This document shows positions 10,224 to 22,597 of a stretch of 64,000 nt of DNA, piece after piece (the first letter of the stretch is position 1; each line of letters begins with the position of its first letter). The stretch comes from Craterostigma plantagineum (taxonomy: Eukaryota; Streptophyta; Magnoliopsida; Lamiales; Linderniaceae). Below the pieces are notes generated by a model. It ran no database searches and had not been told where the DNA came from. It was given only the letters and a program-made list of their open reading frames with translations. The stretch spans positions 5,671,501-5,735,500 of the forward strand of contig JAPQWV010000051.1 of assembly GCA_027422505.1 (NCBI GenBank), read 5' to 3'. The position numbers were made by a program, and so were the translations under genes.

Positions 10224-12262
10224 ATGGATAACACATCAATAATCCTTCGATCAAACCCATCGATTAGCCTATTTACAGCACCATATTCTTCGATGGTTCG
10301 AAAGGTTACTAGATCTCCTTTTATTACATCAGTTGTTTCGACGACTAAGAATAGTATTCTTACGAAGGGATCATCAGAAAAAGATAGTTTTTTTGATCTC
10401 TTGGCTATCAATCATCTCTCTAGGGCTTTACAATCTGCTACAGGTTTTTTTTTTTTTTACATTCTTGACTTTGAAAATTTTCTGTGTAGTAATATGAAAC
10501 TACTAACGTTGATGTAAACACACACGTACACGTACGTGTGTGTGTCATTTTGTAGGGCTGAGAAGCAGTAAGAAAGATTACGACGGACTAATCGAAGCTG
10601 CAAGAATGGCATCGCAGTGTTTCGATCCTTTGGAACAAAGAGAAGCTGTGGTTAAAACTCTAGAGACTGCATTTCCCAGGCCAATACTTTCTTTGGAAAG
10701 TGTCTTTAATTTTTTTTTTTTTTTAATGATATATTTATCATATATATTTGCATTGAAATTGTTTATATTTACAGATCAAGACATTTCTACCACCATCAAA
10801 GTTTGCAAGAGAATTCTTTGCGGCCTTCACAACAATCTTCTTCGCATGGCTTGTTGGCCCTTGTGAGGTAATAATAATTATGAAGCATTAAGCCAATAAT
10901 ATTCTTAGGTATGTATATATTGAATTGTACTATATATTATGGTGATAACAATTATAGTTAGGTACTTTCGACGTTCATTTTGTTAGGTCCGCGAGTCGGA
11001 GATTAACGGGGAATTGGAGAAGAACGTCGTGCACATACCAAATGCAGGTAAAATAAAATGTTATTTGATAGTGTATGTTAATTAGCTATCAAGAATTTAT
11101 GCATAAATAAAATCCCTCAATTTATAGCTACCCCTAATATGAACAAATATTTGGTTATTTGTGGGGTACTATAAATTAATAATTACGGCATTGATTTTTA
11201 TTAGCAGGTAGATCATCTTTCTATTATATTAAGTGAGAGACCCCATACGTTTCAAAATCAATCAGTGTATCAATATTTATGTTAAAAGAAATAAGCATAA
11301 CAACACCATTCAAGTCATATAGCACCATAAAAACTGCCCAATTCTATATTTATTATGTTTACTTTCATATTAAATAAACATTAAATTAATAATAATAAAA
11401 CCGTTCACTACTAATCCATTTTTTATGCACACACACCAACAATGCTAGTATCACTTAATCTAGTTGTTCTTATTTCTCGGAAACTAGTATATTGGCACAC
11501 CCGATGTGTGTGCAAGATTATATAAATTTATAACTTTAATTTATATTTTAAATTTTAATAGGTGAAATTATAATGTTGGATTTAATTTTATATTATTATT
11601 ATTATTAATTTAAAACTGATTGTAGAGCATGTAATGGAGATAAATTTAAAATTAGGGATATAATGGTAATTTGGTGGCTGACATACCAATCAATTTGGGA
11701 GCAGTTACTATAAGCCCCAATCACTTAATAAAATAGAAAGATAACTTTAAAGTACTAACGAAATCTCTATCTGTGGTATTATGGAATTATTGAAAACATT
11801 AGCCCGGAAATAAATTGAAAAATATTTGAATGCTAAAAAAAAAAATTGGTCCAATTGCAGGTTTTTGGAGGGGACAAACTGCGTAGGAATGTGCACTAAT
11901 CTGTGTAAGATGCCTTCACAGTCCTTCATCAAAGAATCTCTTGGAATGCCAATCAACATGGTCCCAAGTAAGCACAAGATTTACCTAATTCTCATCAACA
12001 TATAGATATTATATTTAGGCTATTAACTTACGTATGTGTAATTGAGATTTCGATGATATGAGCTGCGAAATGATATTCGGAGAGGAGCCTCCACCACAGT
12101 CTAATGATCCAGCTTTTTCACAGCCATGCTACAAACAATGTAATAATATAATGCACTATGTATTTTTCTTATTTTATTTATTTATTTTAATGATGGATAT
12201 GGCTCGAGATATTTATTATTGCAGGCAAGGAAATAAGGAGGCACCATCCAAATTGCATATGA
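10224..12262 (+). CDS. D27: DWARF27 (D27) beta-carotene isomerase, 7 exons, one apparent frameshift
   Basis: D27 is an iron-containing plastid enzyme that interconverts all-trans- and 9-cis-beta-carotene, the first committed step toward strigolactones. Exons: 10224-10443, 10556-10701, 10775-10867, 10987-11047, 11861-11967, 12047-12139, 12225-12262 (stop TGA). The first about 50 residues are Ser/Thr/Arg-rich with few acids, as expected of a plastid transit peptide. Conserved blocks visible: [77 protein letters not shown], then [13 protein letters not shown] and a Cys-rich tail. The exons sum to 758 nt; one added base gives exactly 253 codons. The missing base lies near 11040, between VVHI and KCR (CCAAATGCAG just before the donor). 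Either the sequence has an indel error or the gene is recently broken. Intron 4 is long (813 nt) and AT-rich. The D27 family is clear; D27 rather than a D27-like paralogue rests mainly on synteny with SPIRRIG. Confidence 0.85.
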
Positions 12263-12610
12263 GATATTACCAAGTGTTGTCCCTTCCCTATATTCTCTAT
12301 ATCAATCCTTTGGTTTGAGTTGTTCTTTTTCATAATTTATGGTTTTAGGGTGGACATTTTTATAGTGTCTTTCTTTGTTTGTCTTCCACTTAGTTTTCAT
12401 GAATTTTTGTTTAGTAAGTGGCAGAAGTAATAATTTATTTTCGACCCACCTTTGGTTTCTTGTCTTACTATGGGGAGAATCATAGTGATTAGTAACTGTT
12501 TATTATTCTCGTGAATGTTCGAGTAATCAAGAGTTAATGGTGTACGATTTTACCCAAATCAACATAAAATGTCTCATATTCAAAATCTTCTTACAATAAA
12601 ATATAGTGCA
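12263..12610. other. D27 3' flank
   Basis: AT-rich sequence downstream of the D27 stop, presumably 3' UTR followed by spacer. No other feature recognised. Confidence 0.4.
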
Positions 12611-12985
12611 AACTAAGTTTCAGGCCCCAAAAGATATTTTAAGTTATGATTCAGGACCCTGTCAGAATTTTTTTGGGTTCAGGACCATATTTGGACGATG
12701 AGAGATAAGGGCTTGGTCTTATCCAGTGTATATGAACTGGTATCAGACGATGGTTTTGTGTTATCTCAGAACACAGAAGTGGTGCTGCAAAACGATGAAG
12801 TGGTAATGAAAACAATTAAGTGGTACTGAAGAACGATGAAATGACACTGCAGGACCACGAAGTGGTACTACAGACATGGTACTGAAAAATACTTAAGTGT
12901 ATCGGGTTCTTAACCCTAAAAATTTTCTGACAAGGTCCTGAACTCTAAATGAAACTTATGTTTGGTCCTTAACTTTAACTGTCAC
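12611..12985. mobile_element. Small inverted-repeat element containing a 21-nt repeat
   Basis: The outer parts are inverted repeats: AAGTTTCAGGCCCCAAAAG…TTCAGGACCCTGTCAGAA on the left and the complement of AGTTCAGGACCTTGTCAGAA on the right. The centre (12775-12900) has about five diverged units of about 21 nt with core GAAGTGGTACTGCA. A relative is at 57830-58110. The ends resemble the CAGGCCCT-containing termini of the Mutator-type element at 37547-39892. Confidence 0.6.
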
Positions 12986-15900
12986 ACATGGACATATCCT
13001 AGTGTACCTTACATGATAGCGTAGTTTGCAGTGCGAGCACCGAGGTTTACTTGGTCCATAAACCAGTATTTACTGGATTAGAAAAAAAGATTCACGAAAC
13101 ACAGATGCTAATTCATTCTCGATTCTCCATATTGAGAATATACATTATTATTCTCAATATAATTTTCCCATAATCAATGGGATATAATCCTATCATTTGG
13201 TCTATCATTACTCCTATCATTATTAATAGTTAATTACTTGGGAATCTTATTTCGATTTCTTCATCCTTTATGTACGTACCTTCCGTGATTATGTTATAAT
13301 AAGAGATGTATAGTCTTCATCTCCAATATACATCTTCATTTTAACACTCCATAATTTTTATTTCACTTGATAACTTCCCTAAGAAATATGGGATTATTAC
13401 ATTATGTTATTTTTATTGACCCCTGTTGACCTTTTCGGTCCATGAGCGTTAGAGAGTTTTGATGAACAATGTAATTGTAATGACGTTAGGTCTATAAATT
13501 AAGCAATTCGATTTGTGATCAATATAATGTCTAAGTGTTTGAATATATTCACACATGCATTGATTATGAGCTATAGATTGATTAAAATGTTGAATATTTG
13601 TTTCACATATGATTTGGTGATTAGTTGATGAGACTAGGTGATCGCATGTTATAGACAGCCCATGTGATAGGATATGTCGTTTTGTGCTATATATGGAAAT
13701 AACGTGTGAGATATCCTACTGAGCTATAAAAGGAAAATATGCTGTTTATATATGGAAAGTGATATATTCGTTGATACTAGGTCATTCCTGGACGAAAGTC
13801 ACATATACGATTCTTTGCATGCTTTTCACTGAATTTAATGCGCAATAATGAATTGATATGTTTCCTTATGCTGATTAGAATATTATATTTAGGAAAGAAT
13901 TAATTTGATTGACTTTGTGGATAAGATGCTATTATATGGTAATATGCTAAACGCGGATGTAATCTCTGAAATATGGAAAGTTGTGGCATGACAAGTAAAT
14001 TCGTGATAGCTGTGATATTATATGATTTTATGTGCTAAACATGGTAAATATGATTGATCTGTGCTAAATATGGAATTGATATGCTGCTATCTCGTTGTGC
14101 TATACTTGGAAAGTAAATCTGGATTGACTTGTTCTAGAAACTGATAGCAGGAATCACTTATGGAAAGTTCTGATATGGTAAATACATGCGAAATGGTTGA
14201 ATATGCTTGAGAACGAAATTGAGCTTTATATGGAATATAATCATGCTTTAATGTGCTATATGACCGTTGTGATGATTTATTAAGAGCATGATTTATATGG
14301 TATGATTGACTCGAAAATTGCATGGAAACTATGCTTGATTTGGTGATTATTGATATGATTTTCCATGTGAAGTGCTGATTGAAAAGGATTATATATGAGC
14401 TACACTTCAGAATTTCGAGGTACTTAGAACTTGAGAACATACACCTACGAGAGATTTTTGAGCAGAAACATATTGAGAGATTCCTGAGCCTCCATTTGCG
14501 ATAGCTTTCTGTCATACTGAGCTTTAACTTACGATTCCATCACTGCACGAGTGATTCATCCCGTTTTTCCTACCTCCCACCATATATTCTGTCTTCGGAT
14601 GTGTTGTCTTCGGACGTGAGCAAACCAAGGAGGCAAGGTCGACGTTTACGCACACGTGAAGAGAAGGACGAGTTTCGGGGGCCCTTCTGTAGCGAGCTGT
14701 GTCTGTCGGGATCAGGAGATTCCGAGGAACGAAACTCGGAGTGTGGTAACCTAGTGTGTCTAGTGTTCGACTTGTTTCGATTGTGTATTGGGCTAATCAA
14801 TCAGTTTTGTATCCAGCTACGGTGCATTATAGTGATTGGTTAAACTCTTGGGGAGCAAACCCCAAGGAGAGGAGTAAACCCCAATTGGGGATATAACCTC
14901 TATAAAAATCATGTCTCGCATTTACTTTGAGGTTATTTCCTTATCGCTCTGAGACAGACCCGAGACACATCTGACGTAACTAGGATATATCTATAGCGAC
15001 CCCCACTCTCTAGTCGCTAGTTAGTGATAACTCACGCCAGGTTAAGCAGTGAAACCGCGGAGAACCCATTTTACAAAAATATTTATTTACACAAACTGTT
15101 ACTAGGAACGGGGCGAAGGCCCAAAACACCATATCACTCGCCCACAGGTCGTCATCCATGTACAGCCCCGCCCTCAAAAGCCCTGGAAGCTCCGATAGCC
15201 AGCCTCGATCGTCGATTACCCTACAACATGTAAACACTGAGGTATTGCCCAGTAGGTGAAATAATGCATGCACGTGTGACTCGCTCACGTTCACTCACCA
15301 CCAATTCTCCCCAATGCAATGCCACTCACTATCACTCATCACAACCGGGATACACTAACCACCTCACAACGGGCCCTGGGCTCCATACTGTGCACCATCA
15401 CGCGAAGTCACTACCACGATCACGAACACAACCACAACACGACCACAACACTACGGTAGTGGCCTACACCGAGCAGCCTCCCTGAGCCGTATCAGGTCAC
15501 ACTCTCAGGTCGCCTCTTCTGCCTAGTGCGGTGCCTACGCTGGTAGCCTACACCAGGTCCCGTAAGGGTACCCAAGTCGCACCCTCCAGGTCGCCTCCTC
15601 CCGCATGCGACAGCGTGGCCTACACTAGCTAGTCTACTTGGGGATGTCCCAAGTCGTTCCTTTCTAGGTCGCCCGCAGTCTGCCGCATAATGTCCAACGG
15701 GCCAATGGCTCACCGTCACAGGCGCTGATGCACAGCAGATGTCCACACTCACGTGACTCATCTACGGGTCGACAGCCAATATCGACTACTCGGTCACTAA
15801 GTACAATACAGTACCACCGTTCCACACGGTACATTTCGTGAAATGACGTATAATGCACATGCGGGTATTTAACAGGATATTACATGGTAACATGATGCTA

Positions 15901-17381
15901 GATAAGACGTACGTATGCATGTAAATCACATAGTCACAAAGTAGCACATAAATCGTGTGAATCACTTCACAACACATATTGGTCACGTTACTCACATAAG
16001 CATATATTCGAAATAAGCACAAATAAGTTTACGTGTTGTAGATGGATATTCCACCTACCTGTCCTCCTGCTACTGTCGGCTAAGAAGTAAGGTGGAATCC
16101 CTAAAGGTCGAACCTCTGAGCAAATAAATATTATTAGTGTGTATTCTAATTTCTAGAACTGTACCTGTATAAAATAATTATATTGTAATACTAGTTTAAG
16201 TTAAGTCAACTCTCGATTTAATATCTAAATTAAGTTTCGTCCGAAGATTTTATTTAAAATACTGGTCATGGTCGGTCAACCCTAATTCATATTAAATCTT
16301 GGCGAAAGTACAAGTAGAATCGTCCGATTGCTTAGCCTTGAAGTCGCCCGATTTGTTATGATCACCACTTGGTTTCGTCGAGAACTCAAATCGCCCGATT
16401 TGAGGTGTTCGCATGCCAAAATCGCCGAGTGGTCACAAATCGCCCGATTTGTCAAGCTCAAGGCTTGGTTTTGCGCGATTCTTCCTAGCATTCAAATCGC
16501 CCGATTTGAGGCACATACAACCCAAGAATCGCCCGGCTTGTTAAGTATTCAAATCGCTCGATTTTTACTTGAAATTGTACTTTCCATCGCCCGATTTCTA
16601 GATTCGCCGAGAGTTATATTAGTTCTTAGTTTAAAGTTAGGTCATGTTAGGCAAATCCTAGTTTCGGTCGAAAACTTGTGTTACTTGATCCAAATCGCCC
16701 GATTTACCTATTCCATAAGTTGCCCGATTTCTCCTAGTATATAAATATTCTACACATTTCGGTGATTCTAGGTTATAATCGATCGAAACTTATCATGAGT
16801 CGGCCGATACTCAGAGGAAGAGGAATCGCCCGATTCCTTCAAATTTCTTAAGAACAATGAAATCCCCTAAAATTATCAGAATTCTTAACAACTTCAAAAA
16901 TTATACTATTTCCAGAAAATGGTACACCTTAAAGCTCTAAATTTTTTAAAGGACCGATTAAACCCTAATGGTCACTATAAGTTTCGAAATTTATTGATAC
17001 TCCTATCATCTTAATTACTTATGAACCTATACTGAAAATTAGGATTTTCTATAAACATTCTAAAGTCGAAAACCTTCCTTAAGTCATGCAAACAATTACT
17101 AAATATTGAAACCTGTTATAACATGCCTAAAACTTCTTCTATGTCGACATCTAAGAACTGAAAGCATTAAGTTCTCGAAAACAATACACCCCGGAAATTA
17201 AACCCTTAATAATTTCAGTATTCTTTGAAGGTATTCTTACATCGATGAAAGGAAAATATAATCATGGATCAACACCTAAATACCATGGTCTTCGTAAGTT
17301 ACATAATTTTTAAGGTCTTTATGTAAACATATCATAAGTCATCTTATGCACTTAAGTAACCAAATATATTGATAATAAGAA
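12986..17381. mobile_element. Unclassified transposon-derived region
   Basis: No intact coding region. 13,860-14,570 contains loose repeats of TATGGAAAGT and GTGCTAAATATGG. 14,850-15,000 (…GGAGTAAACCCC… and AGACAGACCCGAGACACATC) resembles the end part of gypsy LTRs. 15,010-16,020 is CA-rich on the plus strand and looks like further LTR-type sequence, possibly minus-oriented. 16,323-16,835 carries a short palindromic motif array listed separately. 16,850-17,380 is AT-rich without recognisable content. I could not pair LTRs or find a primer-binding site, so element boundaries are unknown. Confidence 0.4.
16323..16835. repeat. Dispersed array of the palindrome-like motif AAATCGCCCGATTT
   Basis: About ten copies of the core TCGCCCGATT occur in 510 bases at irregular spacing of about 30-70, several in the fuller form CAAATCGCCCGATTTG. 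The intervening sequence is not otherwise repeated. This kind of motif array is common in retrotransposon U3 regions, but no LTR boundary is established here. Confidence 0.75.
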
Positions 17382-18468
17382 TGATATGGGGCAATCCCAA
17401 TCAACAAGATTTATACGTGTGGGGAAATTTATATAGCCGGAGAATCGATAAAGTTACGTGCGTAAGGTGCTTATTTGTAAAGGAATTGAAAGGGACGTGT
17501 TAAGGACGTATTCGGGGTATTGGGACGTGTTGGGAAGTCAAGACGTGTTTGGGAACCTGCCTGGGACAATTTGGGACGTGTTTGGGATATTGGGGACCTG
17601 TCTGAGACAATTTGGGACGTGTTTGGGGCATTGGGGACGTGCTGGGACATGTTGAGACGTAAATGAAATGACACAAGGAATTACGTGGTTCGGATCTTTG
17701 CAGATCCTACGTCCAGGGGCGCTCTAAAACCTCTTTTCACTATACTTTAATGATTTACACACTCAAACAACTCACTCTCTCATATGGTGTTTCATGTAGA
17801 GAGAGAATATTATGTGTTAAGAAGCGTGCAAATGGTGAAGTCCTCCTTTTATAGAAGGCTATTGGGTATTGCCTGAAGGTACATCCCAGCTCTTGGATAT
17901 TGCCTGAAGGTAGGTCCCTAGAATCCTGAAGATAGGACGCATTCCATCACAATCGGGGAGCTGCAAGCAATTTGGTCTGCGTTACGTCCTCGAATTCCTG
18001 GTGATAGGGCCTTTTGTGTACAGTGTAGGATGTCTGTCAGCTTTGTATAGTCTGCAGTCCTTTCAGTGAACAATGGTCGTCTGACAGCTTTTTGCAGGGG
18101 AGCTGCCCTCTCTCAATTAGACACGTGGCATCTTCATTGGATATTCTTTTTACAATATCCTTTCACTGTTGGTGTATTAGGAAAGCTTTGTTCGTCCTCA
18201 GGAGCTGCCAGGTAGTTCCTCATGTCCTGAGCACCTGTTGTTAGCTCCCTAAAGTGTGTTGGAGGTCCCCAGAACCATTCTTTCCTATTGTTAGCTCCCT
18301 AAGATTTGTCGGAGGTCCCCAGAAGGCTTTCGGAGGTCCCTAAAAGCCTCCCTTCATAATCTAACCTTATATTTTTCAAGGAAACTCTAAGTTTCTCTTA
18401 ATAATTATCATAAGCTAATTATTTCCTTAATTGTCATTATTTCACCTGCCTAATTTATGTCCGCATCA
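17382..18468 (-). mobile_element. Minus-oriented LTR (3' LTR) of the LARD-like family
   Basis: Read on the minus strand it begins TGATGCGGACATAAATTAGG at 18468 and ends …CCCCATATCA at 17382. It shares with the LTR at 22598-23570 the start (TGAT(G/A)CGGAC), CCTCCGACAA…TTAGGGA motifs, a TATAAAAGGAGGACTTCA box (17835-17855), the stretch around GGATCTTTGCAGATCCTACG (17693-17712), the GGACGTGT array and the end. A polypurine tract precedes its start, so it is a 3' LTR of a minus-strand element. No PBS lies beyond its outer end, as expected. Confidence 0.75.
17490..17660. repeat. Irregular array of TTGGGACGTGTTTGGG-type units in the LTR
   Basis: About nine units containing GGACGTGTT or GGGACAATTTGGG, 20-30 bases apart. 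The inverted counterpart (ACGTCCCAACACGTC units) is at 23298-23450 in the plus-oriented LTR, downstream of its TATA box, so it lies in the transcribed R/U5 part. Confidence 0.75.
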
Positions 18469-18483
18469 ACCACTCCCCTACTC
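18469..18483 (-). other. Polypurine tract of the minus-oriented LARD-like element
   Basis: The minus strand reads AGAGTAGGGGAGTGG immediately before the TTGATGCGG start of the LTR. This is the expected position for the plus-strand primer of an LTR retrotransposon. Confidence 0.6.
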
Positions 18484-18485
18484 TA

Positions 18486-21400
18486 ATTTGTCTTTTGGGA
18501 CAAAAGTGAATTAGAGTAAAAACTGTAAGGCAGGCCATAAGTAAAATAAAGGATCGTAGGTTGTACCTCCCTTACCCAAAGAACCTTTATTCTATCTTTG
18601 AAGAGGCGCTTCCCTTTCTTCTTCTTTTCTTTTTTGCCTTTGAGCTAGTGCTTTTTGTCTCGATTTCCTGAGCAGGTATGACATCTTCATGGTCGGCTAC
18701 GTTGAGCGATCATGAGAAGGGAACAGCTTTTTAGTTCCTCCGACTCCCCAAGTCAGCACACCATATGTAGCTCCCTTGCTCCCTCGGGTCCTGGTGGCAA
18801 GGGATGTTTGCGAGGAGATTCCTCCTTGTACAGGGACGACGGACGTCCCTGCGGTTCCTTCTCCTAGTAGGGGGGCTCAAGAATCTCCCATTATCACAGC
18901 CCATGTTTGTCCTTCTTCCCCTTGGGGTGAATATGCTGAGACTCTTATGGGACCTATGGGGACCTCAGAGGATAAGCTCCCTACTTCTATGGACCATCTG
19001 AACAGAGGTGAAAAGATGAGCTTGTTAGGTCGTTGGGTGCTCCAGACGTTTAGAGGGTCATCTCCCACGTGGTGGGCCACATAGCTTCCAAATCGTTCGC
19101 CTAGTCATCGATCCCGGACCTGGAGATAGCTAACGAGACAGGGTTAGTGGAGCAGCACGAGAGGGAACTGCGGAGCTCCTTGGAGAGGGAAAGACAAAAA
19201 TGCAGCTCTTATGAAATAGCGCGAGGAGGATCTCTGGAGCTCCTTTGCTAAGGAGAAGGAAGAGTGGGATGTCCATGCGTATGATGGAGGTGCATTTGGC
19301 TTATCTTCAAGAGCTGCCATCTTTGATTGCTTTGAATGAGGTCCCCAAGCTCCTGAGAGTCCTCGTTTCTGGGTTGGCGTCTCGGAGGAGCATGTGGAGG
19401 TCCTGGCCCATGCTACGATCTCCCAGACGTCATTTTCAGCTCCTCAGGGGACTTAGTGGAAGGCCTTTCTGGACATCCAGGACCTGCAATGTTTTATAGG
19501 AGCTTAACTCCCATATGTTTTTGTGTCTCTGTTGGAGCTCGTTTTTCCTTAGGCTTTATCGTCACTGTTGCATCCATCGTCCTTGGAATCTGGAAGGGAC
19601 CTGACGGGACCTGATAATGGAGCTCCTCTTGCACTTCGAAGGAGATCCCCAGGTCCTGCAGCACGTTGCTTCTAGCTCCCTGGAACATCCCATTTATATA
19701 GACCTCTCATCTTTTTCATCACGGTGATAGCCTGTAAAAAATACTTTGTCATTTTTTTCTTTCGAGGGATAATGGTGTGCAGGAGCTTAATTCCCCATGT
19801 TCGCATATTACATCGGAGTTCCCGTTCTCCTGTATTTCATGTTTTTGTGCTTTGCATTCTTTCGGGACCTGATGGATGTTCCTGGGAACATCATTATCGT
19901 GGCATGGTTATAGCGCCAGCTCGCTTAGATTCATGATTATAGCGCCACCTCGCTTAGTAATTCGTAAGCCAAGTACGAATTCACGCCTGGGTTGCCTTCG
20001 TCATTGTCCTCACGTGTCATTTGCGCTAGGCTCTCTATGTCCTTAGCGATTTCAGTATTTGTGTAGACACTTAGGTCTATGAAATATGGGGATCCCCTCA
20101 TTGATTTACCCTGGTTATAGCGCCAGCTTCGCTTTGGTATCATTCATGTCGCACGCTTACTGAGAGCCTTTGATGTCTTGTACACCGCAGCCCGTCAGCG
20201 GCGGCATCTTGTACACCCTTATGGACATCATTCACATCGCAGATGGATTATCTTTGACGTCCTGTACACCGCAGGTTCGTCGACCTTTGGCACACACCGC
20301 AGATATATCATCTTTGGCGTCCTGTACCCCGTAGGTCCGTCGACCTTTGGCATCGATTATATTATACGGTGCACCGTTATTATATATAATAATTCCGACG
20401 AGTCGGTATTTTCTTTAGGGACATCATTAGTTTACCCTGGTTACAGCGCCAGCTTCGCTCAAATGCGTGGGTATAGCGCCCGCTCGTTTAAATGCGTGGT
20501 TATAGCGCCCGCTCGCTTAAGTGCGTGGTTAGAGCGCCAGCTCGCTTAAGTGCGTGGTTATAGTGCCAGCTTGCTTAGTATCCGAGCTACTTGTCGGAGG
20601 CCTTGAATTTGAAGTAATAGAAAAATGGAGCTTATGTCTTCTCGGTTAATGATAAGGTCCCTGGATTTGGATCTCCGGAGGTTCGGATGTCAGCCTAGAG
20701 CTATCTTCTAGGTCTCCGAACCTTCGCGTGTCAGTGCGGAGCTTGGCACTAAGGTCTCGCGGATCTTTGACTGCTCAAGTGTATGATTTTGGGCTCTGTT
20801 GGAAATTGGAATTCCCCTGGCCTGAAGCTCTTATTATGATAGGGATGTGAGTCTTAATTGGAGTTGGCCCTTATCTAGAGGAGGCGAGGGTTGTCTGCCT
20901 TTAGTCGGAAGAGATCTCGCGGTCTCCCTCTCGGCTGCCTTCAGACCTTTGTCGAGGCTATGGTTAATGAACGTCCTCGGACGTCCCCCTAGGGTGGGCC
21001 CTTCTATTAGCCCTTCAAATGATAGTAGTTGTTAGTATGATACATGTATTTAGTATGATATCGGTAATGTAAATGAAAATGAGATTCAGATGGCCCTGGA
21101 ATTCCGGCTAAGAGCCTTATCATTGCGGGACGTCTCCCGTGGATCTTTATGTGCCAACGTGGAGCCGGGCTTTTATCTCCCCGGATCTTTAGGTGTCATT
21201 GCGGAACTATCTTCTAGGTTCCGCAGGCCAACGCGGAGCTGGATTTATAGGTCCCGAACATGGAGACTCCGGACTGTGCGCCAGCGTGGAGCTGAACTTT
21301 TATATCTGCAGATCTTCAGGTGTCATCGCGGGACTGGCTTTTGACCTCCCCCGAATACTCGTATGCCTATGCGGAGTTGGGCTTCTGCTTTGCGCGAACT

Positions 21401-22597
21401 TCGATCGGTTTGGCATGTGTTTTCCTAGCCCGATTGGAATATTCTCCACTGGGGCCTCCCACTATAATGAGAATAAGGGCCCTAGGCTGTGGTGGAGATG
21501 GTATGTCTTTGTTCGGGGCAGATCCTATAGATTTGCTCTGGGGCCCGGAACGGGACCTTGGCAGGCACTCCTTTGAGACAACTGCCTGGATGAGCCTCCC
21601 TATTTCGTCCTTCAAACGATAGCAATTGTTAGCATGATGCACGCACTTATTAAGGTATTGATAATATAAATGAGAATGTGAGTTAGAGGGCCCTGGAGTC
21701 CCGGCGAAAAGCCTTATCAACGCGGGATGCCTTCCGCGGATTTTCATGTGGCCTTATGGAACTGGGTTGTTATCTCCTACTGATCTTCAAGTGTCGGTGT
21801 GGAGCTGACTCTAGGTCCACGGACCTTCGTGTGCTGGCGAGGAGCTTGACTTGTATCTCCCGCAGATCTTCGGACGTCAGTGTGGAGATTCCTTCTAAGT
21901 TCCACGAAGCTTCGCGTGCTAGTGAGGAGCTGGAAGGTCCGGAATGTGGGGCTTCGGGTCTTCATACACCAGCATGGAGCTGGATTTTAAGTCCTCTATG
22001 CAGCATAGATCCCTAGGACTCCTTATCGATCACCTTGGAGTCATGTTCGCTGTTGCGGCTACCATATTTTCCAGGTGTTCCATCTAGATAAGCCTTTCGA
22101 TCACATCCTTCAAATAACAACACTTGTTAGTGTGGTGCACATATTTATTATGATAGAAATATTATATAATAGAGAATGGGATGTAAAGGGCCCTGGAATT
22201 CAGGCCAAGGGCCTTATCAACGCAGGATGTCTCCCGTGGATTTTCATGTTTATCTCAAGCAGGCCTTTGGGCGTTGGCATGGAGCTGAGCTTGTGTCCCC
22301 TATGGATCTCCGGACATCGGCGCTGAGCTGGTTTCAAAGTCCCATGGACCTTCACGTACTAACGGAGTTGGGATTGTCTCTCCTACGGATCGTCGAACGC
22401 TAGAATGTACATGTCTTCTGGGTCCCACGGACCTTCGTGTGTCAACGCGGCACTTGGCTCTTAGACCCCGAATATAGGAGCTCGGGTCTTCATGGAGCTG
22501 GGCTTTTTAAGCCTTTTGCCAGCGTTGAGCTGGGCTTTTAGGTCGCAAAGACGGAGCCCCCGGTCTTCTTACCAGCGCGGAGCTGGACTTTGAGGTC
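18486..22597 (-). mobile_element. LARD-like internal region, arm A of a large inverted repeat
   Basis: This is the internal region belonging to the minus-oriented LTR at 17382-18468. It has no intact ORF; short plus-strand frames such as 18776-19084 are antisense to the element and broken. 18,780-22,597 is homologous in inverted orientation to 23,870-27,360 (examples: 18945-19030 with 27235-27315; 19730-19800 with 26280-26350; 20434-20580 with 25409-25612). It ends abruptly at the TG start of the plus-oriented LTR, without any 5' LTR or PBS of its own. 19919-22597 is the part duplicated at 1-2677. Confidence 0.65.
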
